DNA from: Lachnospira sp.
Lineage (GTDB): Bacteria; Bacillota; Clostridia; Lachnospirales; Lachnospiraceae
Direction of reading: 5' to 3'
Assembly: GCA_017621205.1 (NCBI GenBank)
Contig: JAGATQ010000035.1
Span: 1-57,246 of the forward strand
DNA: 57,246 nt
Shown: positions 1 to 8,249 of the stretch, in pieces
How the letters are laid out: each line of letters begins with the position of its first letter
Position numbering within the stretch: position 1 is the stretch's first letter
Notes under the pieces: model-generated
Seen by the model: only the letters and a program-made list of their open reading frames with translations
Told to the model about the DNA's origin: nothing
The model's database searches: none
Position numbers and translations under genes: made by a program

Positions 1-275
1 AATCAGACTGCCCTATGGATTGGTTCCGTTGTCCGGGAATAAGTATTTCTAGGATATTCCCATATTAGAAGCAATACGTGACGCAACCGACACCAACTCG
101 CCATCCTGGCTCGGTGGTGTCTTTTCGGGACATCCTTGTCCCGAAAAGACGCCGCTGAGCCATGGATGGCGAATTGACGTCGGTTGCGTCAGCATAAACT
201 ATCTTACGGGAATATCCTAGAAATGCTTATTCCCGAACAACGGAACAAATGCTATAGCGTGTCCCCTCCCATGCC
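1..275. repeat. R1 repeat copy A: very long inverted repeat
   Basis: A nearly self-complementary block. The left arm (about 22-62: GGTTCCGTTGTCCGGGAATA, then a TTTCTAGGATATTCCC segment) pairs with the right arm at about 209-246. Inside this a second helix pairs GACGCAACCGAC (about 80-91) with GTCGGTTGCGTC (about 179-190). The tip is a short perfect hairpin, CTTTTCGGGACA with TGTCCCGAAAAG. Related copies lie at 37531-37767 and 37983-38217. This copy has the most complete inner arms, but its outer left arm may be cut by the window edge. No ORF in it looks real. It could be a miniature mobile element or a structured RNA/DNA element. Confidence 0.85.
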
Positions 276-334
276 ATACATACCATATATAACACCATAC
301 ATATCAAACAGAAGCACTTCAGTACCTGCCCATC

Positions 335-1105
335 CTATAATGCCTCATTGCCAAAAATCCCAAGCATCACACAAAGCAGATATAACAAAATAATATGTAA
401 CGGATAAAACAGATAAAAGAAATATTTTAAGGAAATGCCACGCTTTCCATTATAATACTTAATTGGCACGAAAGCGAACGGGGCAGTTACCTCCCAAAGA
501 AAGGTAAGTACTCCGGCGGTCAGCATTTGTTTTCCCCTGCCATAAAACAGATAAAGTATCCATACTGCAAATACGCCAAATGCACCATAATCCGTATGCA
601 AAAGCTGTGCCACTACCATCCCCAAAAACAGGCATCCAAGCTGAAGCAGACACTTAATTATAGGCTTCTTCGTTGTGCTTTCTGCTATCTTCCTGCATGC
701 TGCTATGGTAACCAATGCAATTGTTAATGTGAAAAAAACATTCTGATAAGTGAATTCAAGAAACGTATTTTGAAATGCCAAATCAAAGGGTATCTCTGAC
801 AAAAGGGCAAACAATGCCATACGAATACCATATTTTTTGACACTTTTTGTATGGTAACACCCCTCCACCAGCAAAAAACAGAAAATTGGGAACGCAATTC
901 TCCCAATTCCTCTTGTAATCCAATATAAAAGGTAGAGCTCCCCATAAGAGGCTTTCCATGTGAGGAAGGTATTCTCACTTTGTATTGCTGTTAAAAAACC
1001 AACACCTGTGAGATACCTTCCAAGCACCGCTGCCCCAAAATGGTCAATTAACATAGAAATCATTGCAATTATTTTCAGCGTACTCCCTGTCAACCCCTGT
1101 TTCAC
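335..1105 (-). CDS. TraX-family integral membrane protein
   Basis: A 256-residue protein with about eight hydrophobic segments and the TraX-family N-terminus (LKIIAMISMLIDHFGA), followed by GIGRIAFPIFCFLLVEG. F-plasmid TraX acetylates pilin. The chromosomal Firmicute relatives have no settled substrate, and acyl transfer to a surface molecule is only inferred. The start is GTG at 1105, preceded by GAGGAG. No pilus or conjugation gene is nearby, so the family name should not be read as evidence of conjugation. It lies 23 bp downstream of the aldo/keto reductase on the same strand and may be cotranscribed with it. Confidence 0.8.
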   Translation of the reverse strand: MKQGLTGSTLKIIAMISMLIDHFGAAVLGRYLTGVGFLTAIQSENTFLTWKASYGELYLLYWITRGIGRIAFPIFCFLLVEGCYHTKSVKKYGIRMALFALLSEIPFDLAFQNTFLEFTYQNVFFTLTIALVTIAACRKIAESTTKKPIIKCLLQLGCLFLGMVVAQLLHTDYGAFGVFAVWILYLFYGRGKQMLTAGVLTFLWEVTAPFAFVPIKYYNGKRGISLKYFFYLFYPLHIILLYLLCVMLGIFGNEAL

Positions 1106-1128
1106 ACTAATCTCCTCTCATCCATACC

Positions 1129-2259
1129 TTATTTCCCAAAATATCCGGCAACCTCACGCAAATGCTTTATAATCGGCAAATGCTGCGGGCATGCCTTCTC
1201 GCATTGTCCACAGGCAATACAGTCGCCTGCCTTACCGAAAATGTTCGTTAAACGGTCATAATATTCTCCCTGCGGTGTCCAGCCCTTTTCCTTAACTTCC
1301 TGCTTATCTGCATTGTAAAGGGAAAAGTATTTCGGAATCGCAATTTTCTTTGGACATCCTTCCACGCAGTATTCACAGGCAGTACAAGGAATGGCAATAT
1401 TGCCATTAATGATGTCCACCGCCTTGCCAATCAGCTGCTGTTCCTCATCATTCAATGGAACAAGCTCCTTCATGTAGCTTAAGTTATCCTGGAGCTGTTC
1501 CATATTACTCATACCACTTAACACCATCACTACATTTTCAAGGCTTGCTGCAAAACGAATCGCCCATGAAGCCACTGACGCTTCCTGATTATAGCCTTTC
1601 AACATCTCTTCCACCGGCTCTGGTACATTGGCAAGCGTACCACCCTTTACCGGCTCCATTACGATGACCGGAATGTTATGCTTCACGGCTGTCTCATAGC
1701 ATTTTCTAGACTGGATTCCCTCACTGTCCCAATCAAGATAATTAATCTGAAGCTGTACAAATTCCATTTCAGGATGTTCTGTAAGTACCTGGTCTAACAG
1801 CTCAGCGTTATCATGATAGGAAAAGCCAATATGCTTCACCAAGCCCTGTTCCTTCTTCTCCTTCAGCCATGTAAAGCAATCCAGTTCATTGTATATCTTA
1901 TAGTGGTCATAACCAATATCATGAAGCAGATAATAATCAAAATATTCGACTCCGGTCTTTTTACGCTGCTCTTCAAAAATCCGGTCTCTATCTTCCTTCC
2001 CCTGTAAAAACCCAGCATGAAGCTTCGTTGCCAGCGTATAAGAATCTCTCGGGTGCCGTTCAACCAGTGCCTCTTTTGCAGCATTTTCACTGGCAAAGCC
2101 ACAATACATCCATGCTGTATCAAAATAGGTAAAGCCCTGCTCTAAAAAAGTATCTACCATCTGTTTTGTCTGCTCCAAATCAATACTTGCCGCATCCGAC
2201 GCATCAACTAACGGCAGACGCATCAATCCAAATCCCAGCTTCTTTTCACCAAATTCCAT
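1129..2259 (-). CDS. Aldo/keto reductase with C-terminal ferredoxin-like 4Fe-4S domain
   Basis: A 376-residue cytoplasmic oxidoreductase. Residues 1 to about 270 form an aldo/keto reductase barrel, with the Asp and Tyr of the tetrad in YFDTAWMY, the Lys in ATKL and the His in LLHD. The C-terminal part has two cysteine clusters, CTACEYC-x3-CP and CIACGQC-x3-CP, typical of an 8Fe ferredoxin domain. This fusion is common in anaerobic Clostridia and is predicted to couple NAD(P)H or ferredoxin electrons to reduction of an unknown carbonyl or similar substrate. The ATG at 2259 has an AAGGAGGAG ribosome binding site. The substrate cannot be told from sequence. Confidence 0.9.
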   Translation of the reverse strand: MEFGEKKLGFGLMRLPLVDASDAASIDLEQTKQMVDTFLEQGFTYFDTAWMYCGFASENAAKEALVERHPRDSYTLATKLHAGFLQGKEDRDRIFEEQRKKTGVEYFDYYLLHDIGYDHYKIYNELDCFTWLKEKKEQGLVKHIGFSYHDNAELLDQVLTEHPEMEFVQLQINYLDWDSEGIQSRKCYETAVKHNIPVIVMEPVKGGTLANVPEPVEEMLKGYNQEASVASWAIRFAASLENVVMVLSGMSNMEQLQDNLSYMKELVPLNDEEQQLIGKAVDIINGNIAIPCTACEYCVEGCPKKIAIPKYFSLYNADKQEVKEKGWTPQGEYYDRLTNIFGKAGDCIACGQCEKACPQHLPIIKHLREVAGYFGK

Positions 2260-2299
2260 TCTATCTCCTCCTTAATATAAATATATTAATCTCCATCAT

Positions 2300-3715
2300 C
2301 TATTCTTCAATGTTGCCATCCTGCAGACGTTTGAAATAGCTCCTCGTCTCTTTCACAATGACTCCACTCAACGCAAGAATTGCTACTAAGTTTGGCAGGG
2401 CCATCAAAGCATTAAATATATCTGCAATCGTCCACACTGCAGCCACAGTCAGGAACGGTCCTATAAATACTGCAATAATATAAAGCCAGCGGTACACCGT
2501 AAGTGCTTTCTTCTTACCACCAATCAAATACTCAAGACAGCGTTCAGAATAATAATCCCAGCCAAGAATCGTTGTAAATGCGAAAAATACAAGACAAAGC
2601 ATTAATACAAAGGCACATACCTGATTGCCAAAGGGAAGCCCGTTCTCAAATGCGTAGGTGGTTACTGCCACCCCTTCCAGATTCTGTTCATGTGCTCCCG
2701 TCAATACAATTGATAATCCAGTCATTGTACATATCACAATAGTATCAATAAAAGTACCTGTCATGGAAACCAGTCCCTGACGCACCGGCTCTTTCGTCTG
2801 TGCCGCTGCCGCCGCAATCGGTGCACTACCAAGTCCTGCCTCATTGGAGAAGATACCCCTCGCAATTCCCTTCTGCATCGCAACAATAATTGCCCCTAAT
2901 GCTCCGCCGGCTGCTGCCCGGATACCAAATGCACTCTCAAAAATTTCTACAAATGCCTGTGGAATTGCCTTGTAATTCATAACAAGCAATAATACACTAA
3001 ACAGGATATAGATACCCGCCATAAATGGAACGATAATCTGGGACACTTGAGATATACGCTTGATTCCACCAATCACAACCAAGGCAACACATACTGTTAC
3101 AATAATTGCTGCAATCACAACCGTCCATGAATAATCTCTGCCAAAGAGAGAAACCGTCCACTGATTGCTCCCATCAAAGAAATTATTGACAGCGGTAGTA
3201 ATACCATTTACCTGCGTAATTGTTCCAATGCCCAATAATCCGGCACCAATTCCAAAAATAGCAAACAGCTTGGCAAGCCATTTCCATTTTACACCCATAC
3301 CATTTTCTATGTAATAGAAGGGACCACCCAAGGCATGATTATCCTTGTCAATCACACGGTACTTAATGGCTAATACTCCCTCCGAATATTTCGTTGCCAT
3401 ACCAAACAAGGCAGCAACCCACATCCAGAACAGGGCGCCGGGACCACCCGCACAAATCGCAGTCGCAACACCAACAATATTACCAGTACCAATCGTTGCA
3501 GACAATGCTGTACAAAGAGCACCAAAGGAGCTTACCTCTCCCTTTCCGCCATCCTCATTCTTTACCATGTACTTCAATGCCTTGGGAAGCTTGCTAATCT
3601 GCAGCCCCCTTAGGCGGATTGTCATAAAGATTCCCACCGTCAGAATAAGAACAATCAGCGGTACTCCCCACACTAAGTCATCAATCTTTGTTACAATCTT
3701 TGTAAACTGTTCCAT
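2300..3715 (-). CDS. Sodium:alanine/glycine symporter, AGCS family
   Basis: A 471-residue integral membrane protein with about ten transmembrane segments, predicted to import alanine or glycine with Na+ or H+ at the plasma membrane. Family hallmarks include SFGALCTALSATIGTGNIVGVATAI in the first third (shown here as the SATIGTGNIVG core) and GIARGIFSNEAGLGSAPIA in the middle. Length matches the family. The ATG at 3715 is preceded by AAAGGAG. The leader carries a glycine riboswitch (3805-3885) and a terminator hairpin (3750-3775), so glycine is the likely substrate and ligand. Fe-S aldo/keto reductase follows 40 bp downstream. Confidence 0.92.
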   Translation of the reverse strand: MEQFTKIVTKIDDLVWGVPLIVLILTVGIFMTIRLRGLQISKLPKALKYMVKNEDGGKGEVSSFGALCTALSATIGTGNIVGVATAICAGGPGALFWMWVAALFGMATKYSEGVLAIKYRVIDKDNHALGGPFYYIENGMGVKWKWLAKLFAIFGIGAGLLGIGTITQVNGITTAVNNFFDGSNQWTVSLFGRDYSWTVVIAAIIVTVCVALVVIGGIKRISQVSQIIVPFMAGIYILFSVLLLVMNYKAIPQAFVEIFESAFGIRAAAGGALGAIIVAMQKGIARGIFSNEAGLGSAPIAAAAAQTKEPVRQGLVSMTGTFIDTIVICTMTGLSIVLTGAHEQNLEGVAVTTYAFENGLPFGNQVCAFVLMLCLVFFAFTTILGWDYYSERCLEYLIGGKKKALTVYRWLYIIAVFIGPFLTVAAVWTIADIFNALMALPNLVAILALSGVIVKETRSYFKRLQDGNIEE

Positions 3716-3749
3716 TTTCTGCTCCTTTCCCTACTAAAATAAACATCAT

Positions 3750-3775
3750 AAAAGGACCAGTATTGCTACCAGTCC
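3750..3775 (-). terminator. Riboswitch expression-platform terminator
   Basis: On the minus strand GGACTGGTA - GCAA - TACTGGTCC forms a hairpin with two G-T wobbles, followed directly by TTTT. It lies between the glycine aptamer and the symporter start codon, where a transcriptional on/off platform is expected. The U-run is short, so part of the control could be translational. Confidence 0.65.
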
Positions 3776-3804
3776 CGAAAGAGTTTCATCTAATACTTCC
3801 TGCA

Positions 3805-3885
3805 CATCTGTCCTTTTGCCTGAGAGATTGGCTGTTATGCCGTACACCTTCGGCGCTCGTATATGAGACTCTCCAGAGTTAGTGG
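3805..3885 (-). promoter_or_regulatory. Glycine riboswitch, single aptamer
   Basis: Read on the minus strand the leader contains CTCTGGAGAG, then GCGCCGAAGG, then CAATCTCTCAGGCAAAAGGA. These are the conserved elements of the gcvT-type glycine aptamer in the right order and spacing. Only one aptamer is visible; many glycine riboswitches have two. It lies about 90 nt upstream of the AGCS symporter start and is followed by a terminator hairpin. It is inferred to sense glycine and control glycine/alanine uptake. Confidence 0.9.
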
Positions 3886-3966
3886 CTTAATACCATGGTT
3901 AAAAGCGTACCATAAAACAAAGCCAGATGCAACAAATTTATCAATAAAATAACATCAGCAGCTATT

Positions 3967-4677
3967 TCATTTATCCACCAATGACACCAGCCAGCAATCC
4001 GGAATGGTGGAAATAATATCCGGCACGAGATTAATCCAGCTTTTGCATTTATTTAATATTATGGCATCCCCGGTTATCACACCCGGCAAGCGTTCCAAAA
4101 CCCGGTCTACATCATGAATTACCTCTACGGATACATGAAAGTCGTATTCACTGGCAAGCTGTAAAATCAACATTTTCAAACGCCCGGAATTGGACACAGG
4201 GGCATCCAGATAGAACGTAGCCTCCCCGATGGCAAGCTCCTGTAAACGATTTAAAATCAGATATACCGCCTGCTTCGTCTTATCAATCACACGATATGTC
4301 CCCCGAAGTCCTGCCAAATCCCGAATCGTACCATCACAGCACTGTAATAACAGAGAACCGGAAAGAGCAACCTCCAAGGTAATAATCGTATTAAAGCCGT
4401 CTATGTGCACTGACATTTTCTGCGTCCCCCGGGTAATCTGTTTCTCTCTCCGTTTCTTCACATCCTCCTTGGAAGAAACACTCCTTGCCAGTGCCAGCCG
4501 CTGCCTTTCTGAAAACATATAATGATTACCTATAAATGTAGTCGCAGGCTTTATGGCATAGCCACGGTCCAATAAATAGCCGGTATCCTTCGCCGCCTCC
4601 TTCAAATGCTCTAGCTGCACTCCACTAAATTGTTTTTCATCCTCTTTCACATATCCGCGCCTTGTTACTTTCTCCAT
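3967..4677 (-). CDS. DUF434 domain-containing protein
   Basis: A protein of about 236 residues with the DUF434 pattern: an N-terminal RRGYVKEDEK and LLDRGYAIKPA region, then FIGNHYMFSERQRLALAR, and a C-terminal half with FNTIITLEVALSG and FYLDAPVSNSGRLK. The second half (FYLDAPVSNSG) suggests a nuclease-like or nucleotide-binding fold, but no biochemical function is established for the family. I chose the ATG at 4677, which has GGGAG upstream, over a GTG four codons earlier. It sits between RtcB (upstream, gap about 98 bp) and the symporter leader. A shared RNA-repair role with RtcB is possible but is only a neighbourhood inference. Confidence 0.8.
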   Translation of the reverse strand: MEKVTRRGYVKEDEKQFSGVQLEHLKEAAKDTGYLLDRGYAIKPATTFIGNHYMFSERQRLALARSVSSKEDVKKRREKQITRGTQKMSVHIDGFNTIITLEVALSGSLLLQCCDGTIRDLAGLRGTYRVIDKTKQAVYLILNRLQELAIGEATFYLDAPVSNSGRLKMLILQLASEYDFHVSVEVIHDVDRVLERLPGVITGDAIILNKCKSWINLVPDIISTIPDCWLVSLVDK

Positions 4678-4775
4678 AATCGCTCCCACTTTAAACTTAT
4701 GTTATACTGTCTGGCATTTCATCAGTGCCTTTTATTATTTTATGTAACCTGCCTTACCTGCTATGCATCCGTACA

Positions 4776-5981
4776 CTAATCTATTCCTGCCTTAAAATTA
4801 TAAATCGGTTTAATAACAGTTTCAACCTCTACCGTATCTCCGATATTATTTACAATATCGTCCATTTCCTTATACGCCATCGGACACTCATCTAAGGTTC
4901 CTTTATTTACCGAAGTAGAATAAATCCCCCTCATTTCCATCTCATATTCCTCCACAGAAAACAGCTCCTTTGCCTTAGAACGGGACATCAGACGCCCAGC
5001 ACCATGGGGCGCAGAATAATTCCAGTCCGCATTGCCCTTGCCTGTGCAAATCAAACTTCCATCCCGCATATTAATCGGAATCAACAGCTTCTCACCCCAC
5101 TGTGCCGAAACCGCCCCCTTTCGCAAAATCATGCTCTGGGTGTCCAAGTAATTATGTATCGTCGTAAAAGACTCTTCCACATGCACACCCATTCCCTGAA
5201 CAAGCTCATCCATCATCGCCTTACGGTTCAGCATGGCAAAATCCTGAATCAACTGCATATCATAAACATAGTCATCAAACAGTTGTCCCTCCACATAAGC
5301 AAGCTCCTTTATAACATTCGTGGTCTTGGTTGACCTAAGCTTCTTAACCTCACGTTCAATTTCCCGTTGCCTGCCCTGCTTTTTCAGTGTCTGAATCAGC
5401 TTCTGTACATCCTCATCACTGCTCCAGTTAAGCTTTCGGTATCCCGCATTCTGATAAAATTTTGCAACCTCTAATCCGAGATGCCGGGAACCGGAATGAA
5501 TCACCAAATAAAGATTACCTCTCTCATCCCGGTCTGCTTCAATAAAATGATTCCCGCCCCCAAGCGTACCAAGACTTTTCTCTGCCCGCAGCAAATCAAT
5601 ATGCTTAAAACATCTAAGCTCAGTAAGCTTTAATTTTTTTACATAGGGATGATTCTTTTCCCGAATCGCAAACCCCGATGGAATCTTATCATAAATCAGC
5701 CGGTCAAGCTTTCTTACATCAATCTCCTTCTCCTGCAAACGCACTGTCTCCATTCCACAACCGATGTCCACTCCGACCAGATTCGGCACAATCTTATCCT
5801 TAATTGTCATCGTGGTCCCAACGGTACATCCACTGCCCGCATGCACATCCGGCATCATACGGATGCATAATCCCTCGGTAAATTCCTGGTTACACAACAA
5901 AATAATCTGTGCAATAGACTCCTGGTCAATGACATCAGTAAATACCTTTGCTTTATTATATTTTCCTTGTAATTCCAACAT
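4776..5981 (-). CDS. rtcB: RtcB-family RNA ligase
   Basis: A 401-residue protein of the RtcB family, GTP- and Mn2+-dependent enzymes that join RNA 2',3'-cyclic phosphate (or 3'-phosphate) ends to 5'-OH ends. Metal and guanylate motifs are visible: VGVDIGCGM near residue 70, GTLGGGNHFIE near 140, VIHSGSRHLG near 160 and APHGAGRLMSRSKA near 325, the last containing the His-Gly-Ala-Gly-Arg guanylylation region. It is somewhat shorter than E. coli RtcB. The ATG at 5981 follows GGAAGGAG. No archease or rtcA partner is in the window. Repeat R3a lies immediately upstream, so the promoter may be inside or beyond that repeat. Confidence 0.93.
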   Translation of the reverse strand: MLELQGKYNKAKVFTDVIDQESIAQIILLCNQEFTEGLCIRMMPDVHAGSGCTVGTTMTIKDKIVPNLVGVDIGCGMETVRLQEKEIDVRKLDRLIYDKIPSGFAIREKNHPYVKKLKLTELRCFKHIDLLRAEKSLGTLGGGNHFIEADRDERGNLYLVIHSGSRHLGLEVAKFYQNAGYRKLNWSSDEDVQKLIQTLKKQGRQREIEREVKKLRSTKTTNVIKELAYVEGQLFDDYVYDMQLIQDFAMLNRKAMMDELVQGMGVHVEESFTTIHNYLDTQSMILRKGAVSAQWGEKLLIPINMRDGSLICTGKGNADWNYSAPHGAGRLMSRSKAKELFSVEEYEMEMRGIYSTSVNKGTLDECPMAYKEMDDIVNNIGDTVEVETVIKPIYNFKAGID

Positions 5982-6006
5982 ATTTTTTCACTCCTTCCAA
6001 ATCTAA

Positions 6007-6156
6007 TAGATAATTGCAAAACTTCCAATTACTGATACGATAGTCATAATAGTATATAAATTCGTTTCGTTGTCCTTGCTTCGCAAGGTACAAAGGCACT
6101 CATTTATATACTATTATGACTATCTGTCCAAAAGTTATAAGTTTCGCAATTGTCTA
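6007..6156. repeat. R3 repeat copy a: long hairpin repeat
   Basis: Ends TAGATAATTGC and GCAATTGTCTA are inverted. An inner perfect helix pairs GATAGTCATAATAGTATATA (about 6038-6059) with its complement at about 6104-6125. The loop contains a smaller CTTGCTTCGCAAG hairpin. Related copies or remnants occur at 8054-8197, 35573-35640, 38975-39122 and 40315-40588. This copy lies in the region upstream of rtcB. Confidence 0.85.
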
Positions 6157-6167
6157 CCAAATCCAAA

Positions 6168-6201
6168 CAAAAAAAGCATCTTCTGAACAAACAGAAAATG
6201 C
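6168..6201 (-). terminator. Strong intrinsic terminator
   Basis: On the minus strand GCATTTTCTG - TTTGTT - CAGAAGATGC is followed by a run of seven T. It implies a minus-strand transcript entering from above 6202, where no conventional gene is present (see 6305-6406). Confidence 0.8.
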
Positions 6202-6304
6202 CGTCTTCCAACTTTTCTTTCAAATTCAACGTTGCCTGCTGCCCTTTATTAAGACGTCACCTTAGTAGTATCAAAGCACCAAAGGTCTCACAGGCTGCTT
6301 CCTC

Positions 6305-6406
6305 TTATAGGACAAGTGGACAAAATGCTATCTGTTTCTCATCATTCAACACATAATTTAATTGACTCTTTATTCTAGTTATATTAATTCTGCTTATGTG
6401 TTTCAT
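6305..6406 (-). CDS. Possible small ORF or remnant of an RNA/peptide gene
   Basis: A 33-codon reading frame starts at ATG 6406 with GGAAGG eight bases upstream and ends at TAA (6305-6307). The same frame stays open for 15 more codons after that stop, ends at TGA, and continues again, so this may be a broken gene. Alternatively the transcript is a structured RNA: downstream, GCCTG/CAGGC encloses ACCTT/AAGGT before the strong terminator at 6168-6201. The start codon touches the left end of the IS110 element, so the original upstream region has been displaced. The encoded peptide is basic at its N-terminus and I do not recognise it. Confidence 0.25.
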   Translation of the reverse strand: MKHISRINITRIKSQLNYVLNDEKQIAFCPLVL

Positions 6407-6439
6407 ATTGTCCACCTTCCTCGTATTATATAGTAGTAG

Positions 6440-6600
6440 TGTTTAGAGACCCTCTCCAAGGTCTATAAATATCATATTGGTCATAGTCATTCTTTACCTT
6501 TTCTATAGGTTGGACTATGATATTGGAGATACTGTGGAGTGTTTTCACCTTCCTACCACCTGATGGTTTACGAAAGGATACATCCACAGTCTCTTTGTAT
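6440..6600 (+). ncRNA. Candidate IS110 bridge RNA
   Basis: Three consecutive hairpins lie in the 290-nt non-coding region before the transposase: a short 5' hairpin (AGACC 6447-6451 with GGTCT 6460-6464), a second with a large loop (TCATAGTC 6481-6488 with GACTATGA 6513-6520), and a third (ACTGTGGA 6531-6538 with TCCACAGT 6583-6590). This matches the published order for IS110 bridge RNAs: 5' stem-loop, target-binding loop, donor-binding loop. TCATATTG at 6472-6479 also occurs in the left flank (6403-6410), and CACCTTCCT in the third loop recurs at the element's left end, as expected for guide segments. RNA ends are estimates. Confidence 0.6.
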
Positions 6601-6712
6601 ATTTGTTAATTGGTTAGATACCGCATGACGGTTTATTTAGAACGAGGTTACAATCGCAAAGACTACCTGTGGCTCTAAACAGTATCAAATATTTATTTAA
6701 AGGAGAATTATT

Positions 6713-7888
6713 ATGATTTATGTTGGAATTGATGTTGCCAAAGACAAACACGACTGCTTTATCACTAACTCAGATGGTGAGGTATTATTTAACGCCTTTA
6801 CCATCCCTAACAACCGCGAAGGTTTTGACACCTTATTTCAAAGAATCGAATCCATTTCCGATGATTTAGACAATGTAAAAGTAGGACTGGAAGCCACCGG
6901 GCATTACAGTTACAATCTTCTGGGATTCCTTCTTGATAAAGGTCTGACCACCTTCGTTATCAATCCGTTACATACTAATCTTTACAGAAAAAGTCTCAGC
7001 CTTAGAAAGACGAAAACGGATAAAGTTGATTCCCGTACCATTGCTGCCATGATAATGTCCGATATGAACTTGAAGTCCTACTCAGACACATCATACCACA
7101 ATGAGGAATTAAAGTCACTAACCCGTTATCGTTTTGATAAGGTAAAACAAAGGGCAAAGCTGAAGCAATCCATTTCAAGGCTTGTAACTATCCTGTTCCC
7201 TGAACTGGAAAAGCTTGTTCCAACGCTTCATATGGCATCTGTTTATGCACTCCTCTCTGAATTTCCAAGTGCATCGTCCATTGCAGCGGCACATCTTACA
7301 AGACTTACCAATCTGCTCTCTGAAAGTTCCAAAGGCAGATATGGTAAAGATACCGCCACAATGTTTCGTGAAGCCGCCAGAGCTTCCATCGGCTCATATA
7401 TACCTGCAAAATCACTTGAATTAAAACACACAATTAAACTTATTCAGGAACTGGATGCAGAGATCGAAGAAATTGAATCTGAAATCAAATCCATTATGGA
7501 TAAAATAGATTCCCCAATCCTTACCATTCCTGGTATCAGCTATCGGATGGGAGCCATGATACTTGCCGAAATCGGCGATTTCAACAGGTTCCGTTCCGCA
7601 GATAAGATTCTCGCCTATGCTGGTATGTCTCCCTCTACTTACCAATCAGGGCAGTTAGATAACTGTTATTCCCACATGGAAAAACGAGGTTCAAGATATC
7701 TGCGGTATGCTCTTTACAATGCAACAAAATACGTCTGCCATTGGGATGAAACTTTTGGTGCTTATTTGGCAAAAAAGCGAGCCGAAGGCAAGCACTATAA
7801 TGTTGCTTTATCCCATGCAACCAAGAAGCTTGTAAGAACTATCTATGCAATGGAAAAATCAAGGAAGCCATATATAAGCGCATCTTAA
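6713..7888 (+). CDS. IS110-family DEDD transposase/recombinase
   Basis: A full-length 391-residue transposase. The N-terminal RuvC-like domain (about 1-160) carries GIDVAKDKHD, VGLEATGHY and KTDKVDSR, which supply the acidic DEDD residues. A coiled-coil spacer (about 235-265) follows, and then the C-terminal transposase_20 domain (about 265-350) with TIPGISYRMGAM and LAYAGMSPSTYQSG, which contains the catalytic serine region. The ATG at 6713 has AAAGGAG upstream. The frame is intact, so the enzyme may be active. IS110 enzymes recombine DNA guided by a bridge RNA encoded beside the gene; here the candidate is at 6440-6600. Confidence 0.95.
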   Translation: MIYVGIDVAKDKHDCFITNSDGEVLFNAFTIPNNREGFDTLFQRIESISDDLDNVKVGLEATGHYSYNLLGFLLDKGLTTFVINPLHTNLYRKSLSLRKTKTDKVDSRTIAAMIMSDMNLKSYSDTSYHNEELKSLTRYRFDKVKQRAKLKQSISRLVTILFPELEKLVPTLHMASVYALLSEFPSASSIAAAHLTRLTNLLSESSKGRYGKDTATMFREAARASIGSYIPAKSLELKHTIKLIQELDAEIEEIESEIKSIMDKIDSPILTIPGISYRMGAMILAEIGDFNRFRSADKILAYAGMSPSTYQSGQLDNCYSHMEKRGSRYLRYALYNATKYVCHWDETFGAYLAKKRAEGKHYNVALSHATKKLVRTIYAMEKSRKPYISAS

Positions 7889-8053
7889 TTTTTTCAGTAA
7901 ATAACTCCTTTTTTGAGTGCCTGTAAACGACACTCTATTTGTCATGCAATTTTCAAGGTACAGCTATATCTGAAATGCCATTCGGCAATTCATTCAAAAA
8001 ATTTCATTTTAGGACTTGACTTTTAATAGTTAGTCTTTCTATAAATTTATTTA

Positions 8054-8197
8054 TAGGTAATTGTGAAACTATTAATTGCTGATACGATAGTCATACTATT
8101 ATATAAATTTACGCCTTTGTACTTTGCGAAGCAAAGACAACGAAGTGAATTTACAGATAATCTTGACGATGGTACAGAGTACATTTTATTTCGCAAT
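8054..8197. repeat. R3 repeat copy b, partly eroded
   Basis: The left arm TAGGTAATTGTGAAAC (from 8054) pairs with TTTCGCAA at its right end (about 8189-8196). The central portion GATAGTCAT...TATATAAATTTACGCC resembles R3c closely, including the TTTGCGAAGCAAA tip, but the right inner arm has diverged. It lies about 30 bp from the inferred right end of the IS110 element. Confidence 0.7.
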
Positions 8198-8220
8198 CAA
8201 AAAACCAATTGACTTTGAAA

Positions 8221-8249
8221 GTATAACCCTTATGCTTTATGTTTGTCAA
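8221..8249 (-). promoter_or_regulatory. Sigma70-type promoter pointing left
   Basis: On the minus strand TTGACA (8244-8249), a 17-bp spacer and TTATAC (8221-8226) form a near-consensus promoter. It points through R3b toward the right end of the IS110 element; no gene on that strand follows before the insertion. Before insertion it could have driven the small unit at 6168-6406. Confidence 0.6.

Larger units (their letters stand above)
6410..8025 (+). mobile_element. IS110-family insertion sequence
   Basis: The element comprises a 5' non-coding segment with a candidate bridge RNA (about 6440-6600), a DEDD transposase gene (6713-7888) and a non-coding right end. Boundaries are approximate, because IS110 elements lack terminal inverted repeats and usually do not duplicate their target. 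The left edge is put near 6408-6412, where CACCTTCCT (6413-6421) recurs in the putative donor loop (6546-6554). The right edge is put near 8021-8026, in the GGACTTGACTTTT segment. The left flank is the start region of a small minus-strand ORF; the right flank holds repeat R3b. Confidence 0.75.

Noticed and set aside
335..1105. TraX as a sign of a conjugative element
   Set aside because: Chromosomal TraX relatives are common in Firmicutes, and no other transfer gene is near.
6150..6356. 68-codon plus-strand ORF left of the IS110 element
   Set aside because: It starts inside R3a and crosses the minus-strand terminator; the terminator and ribosome binding site indicate minus-strand transcription.
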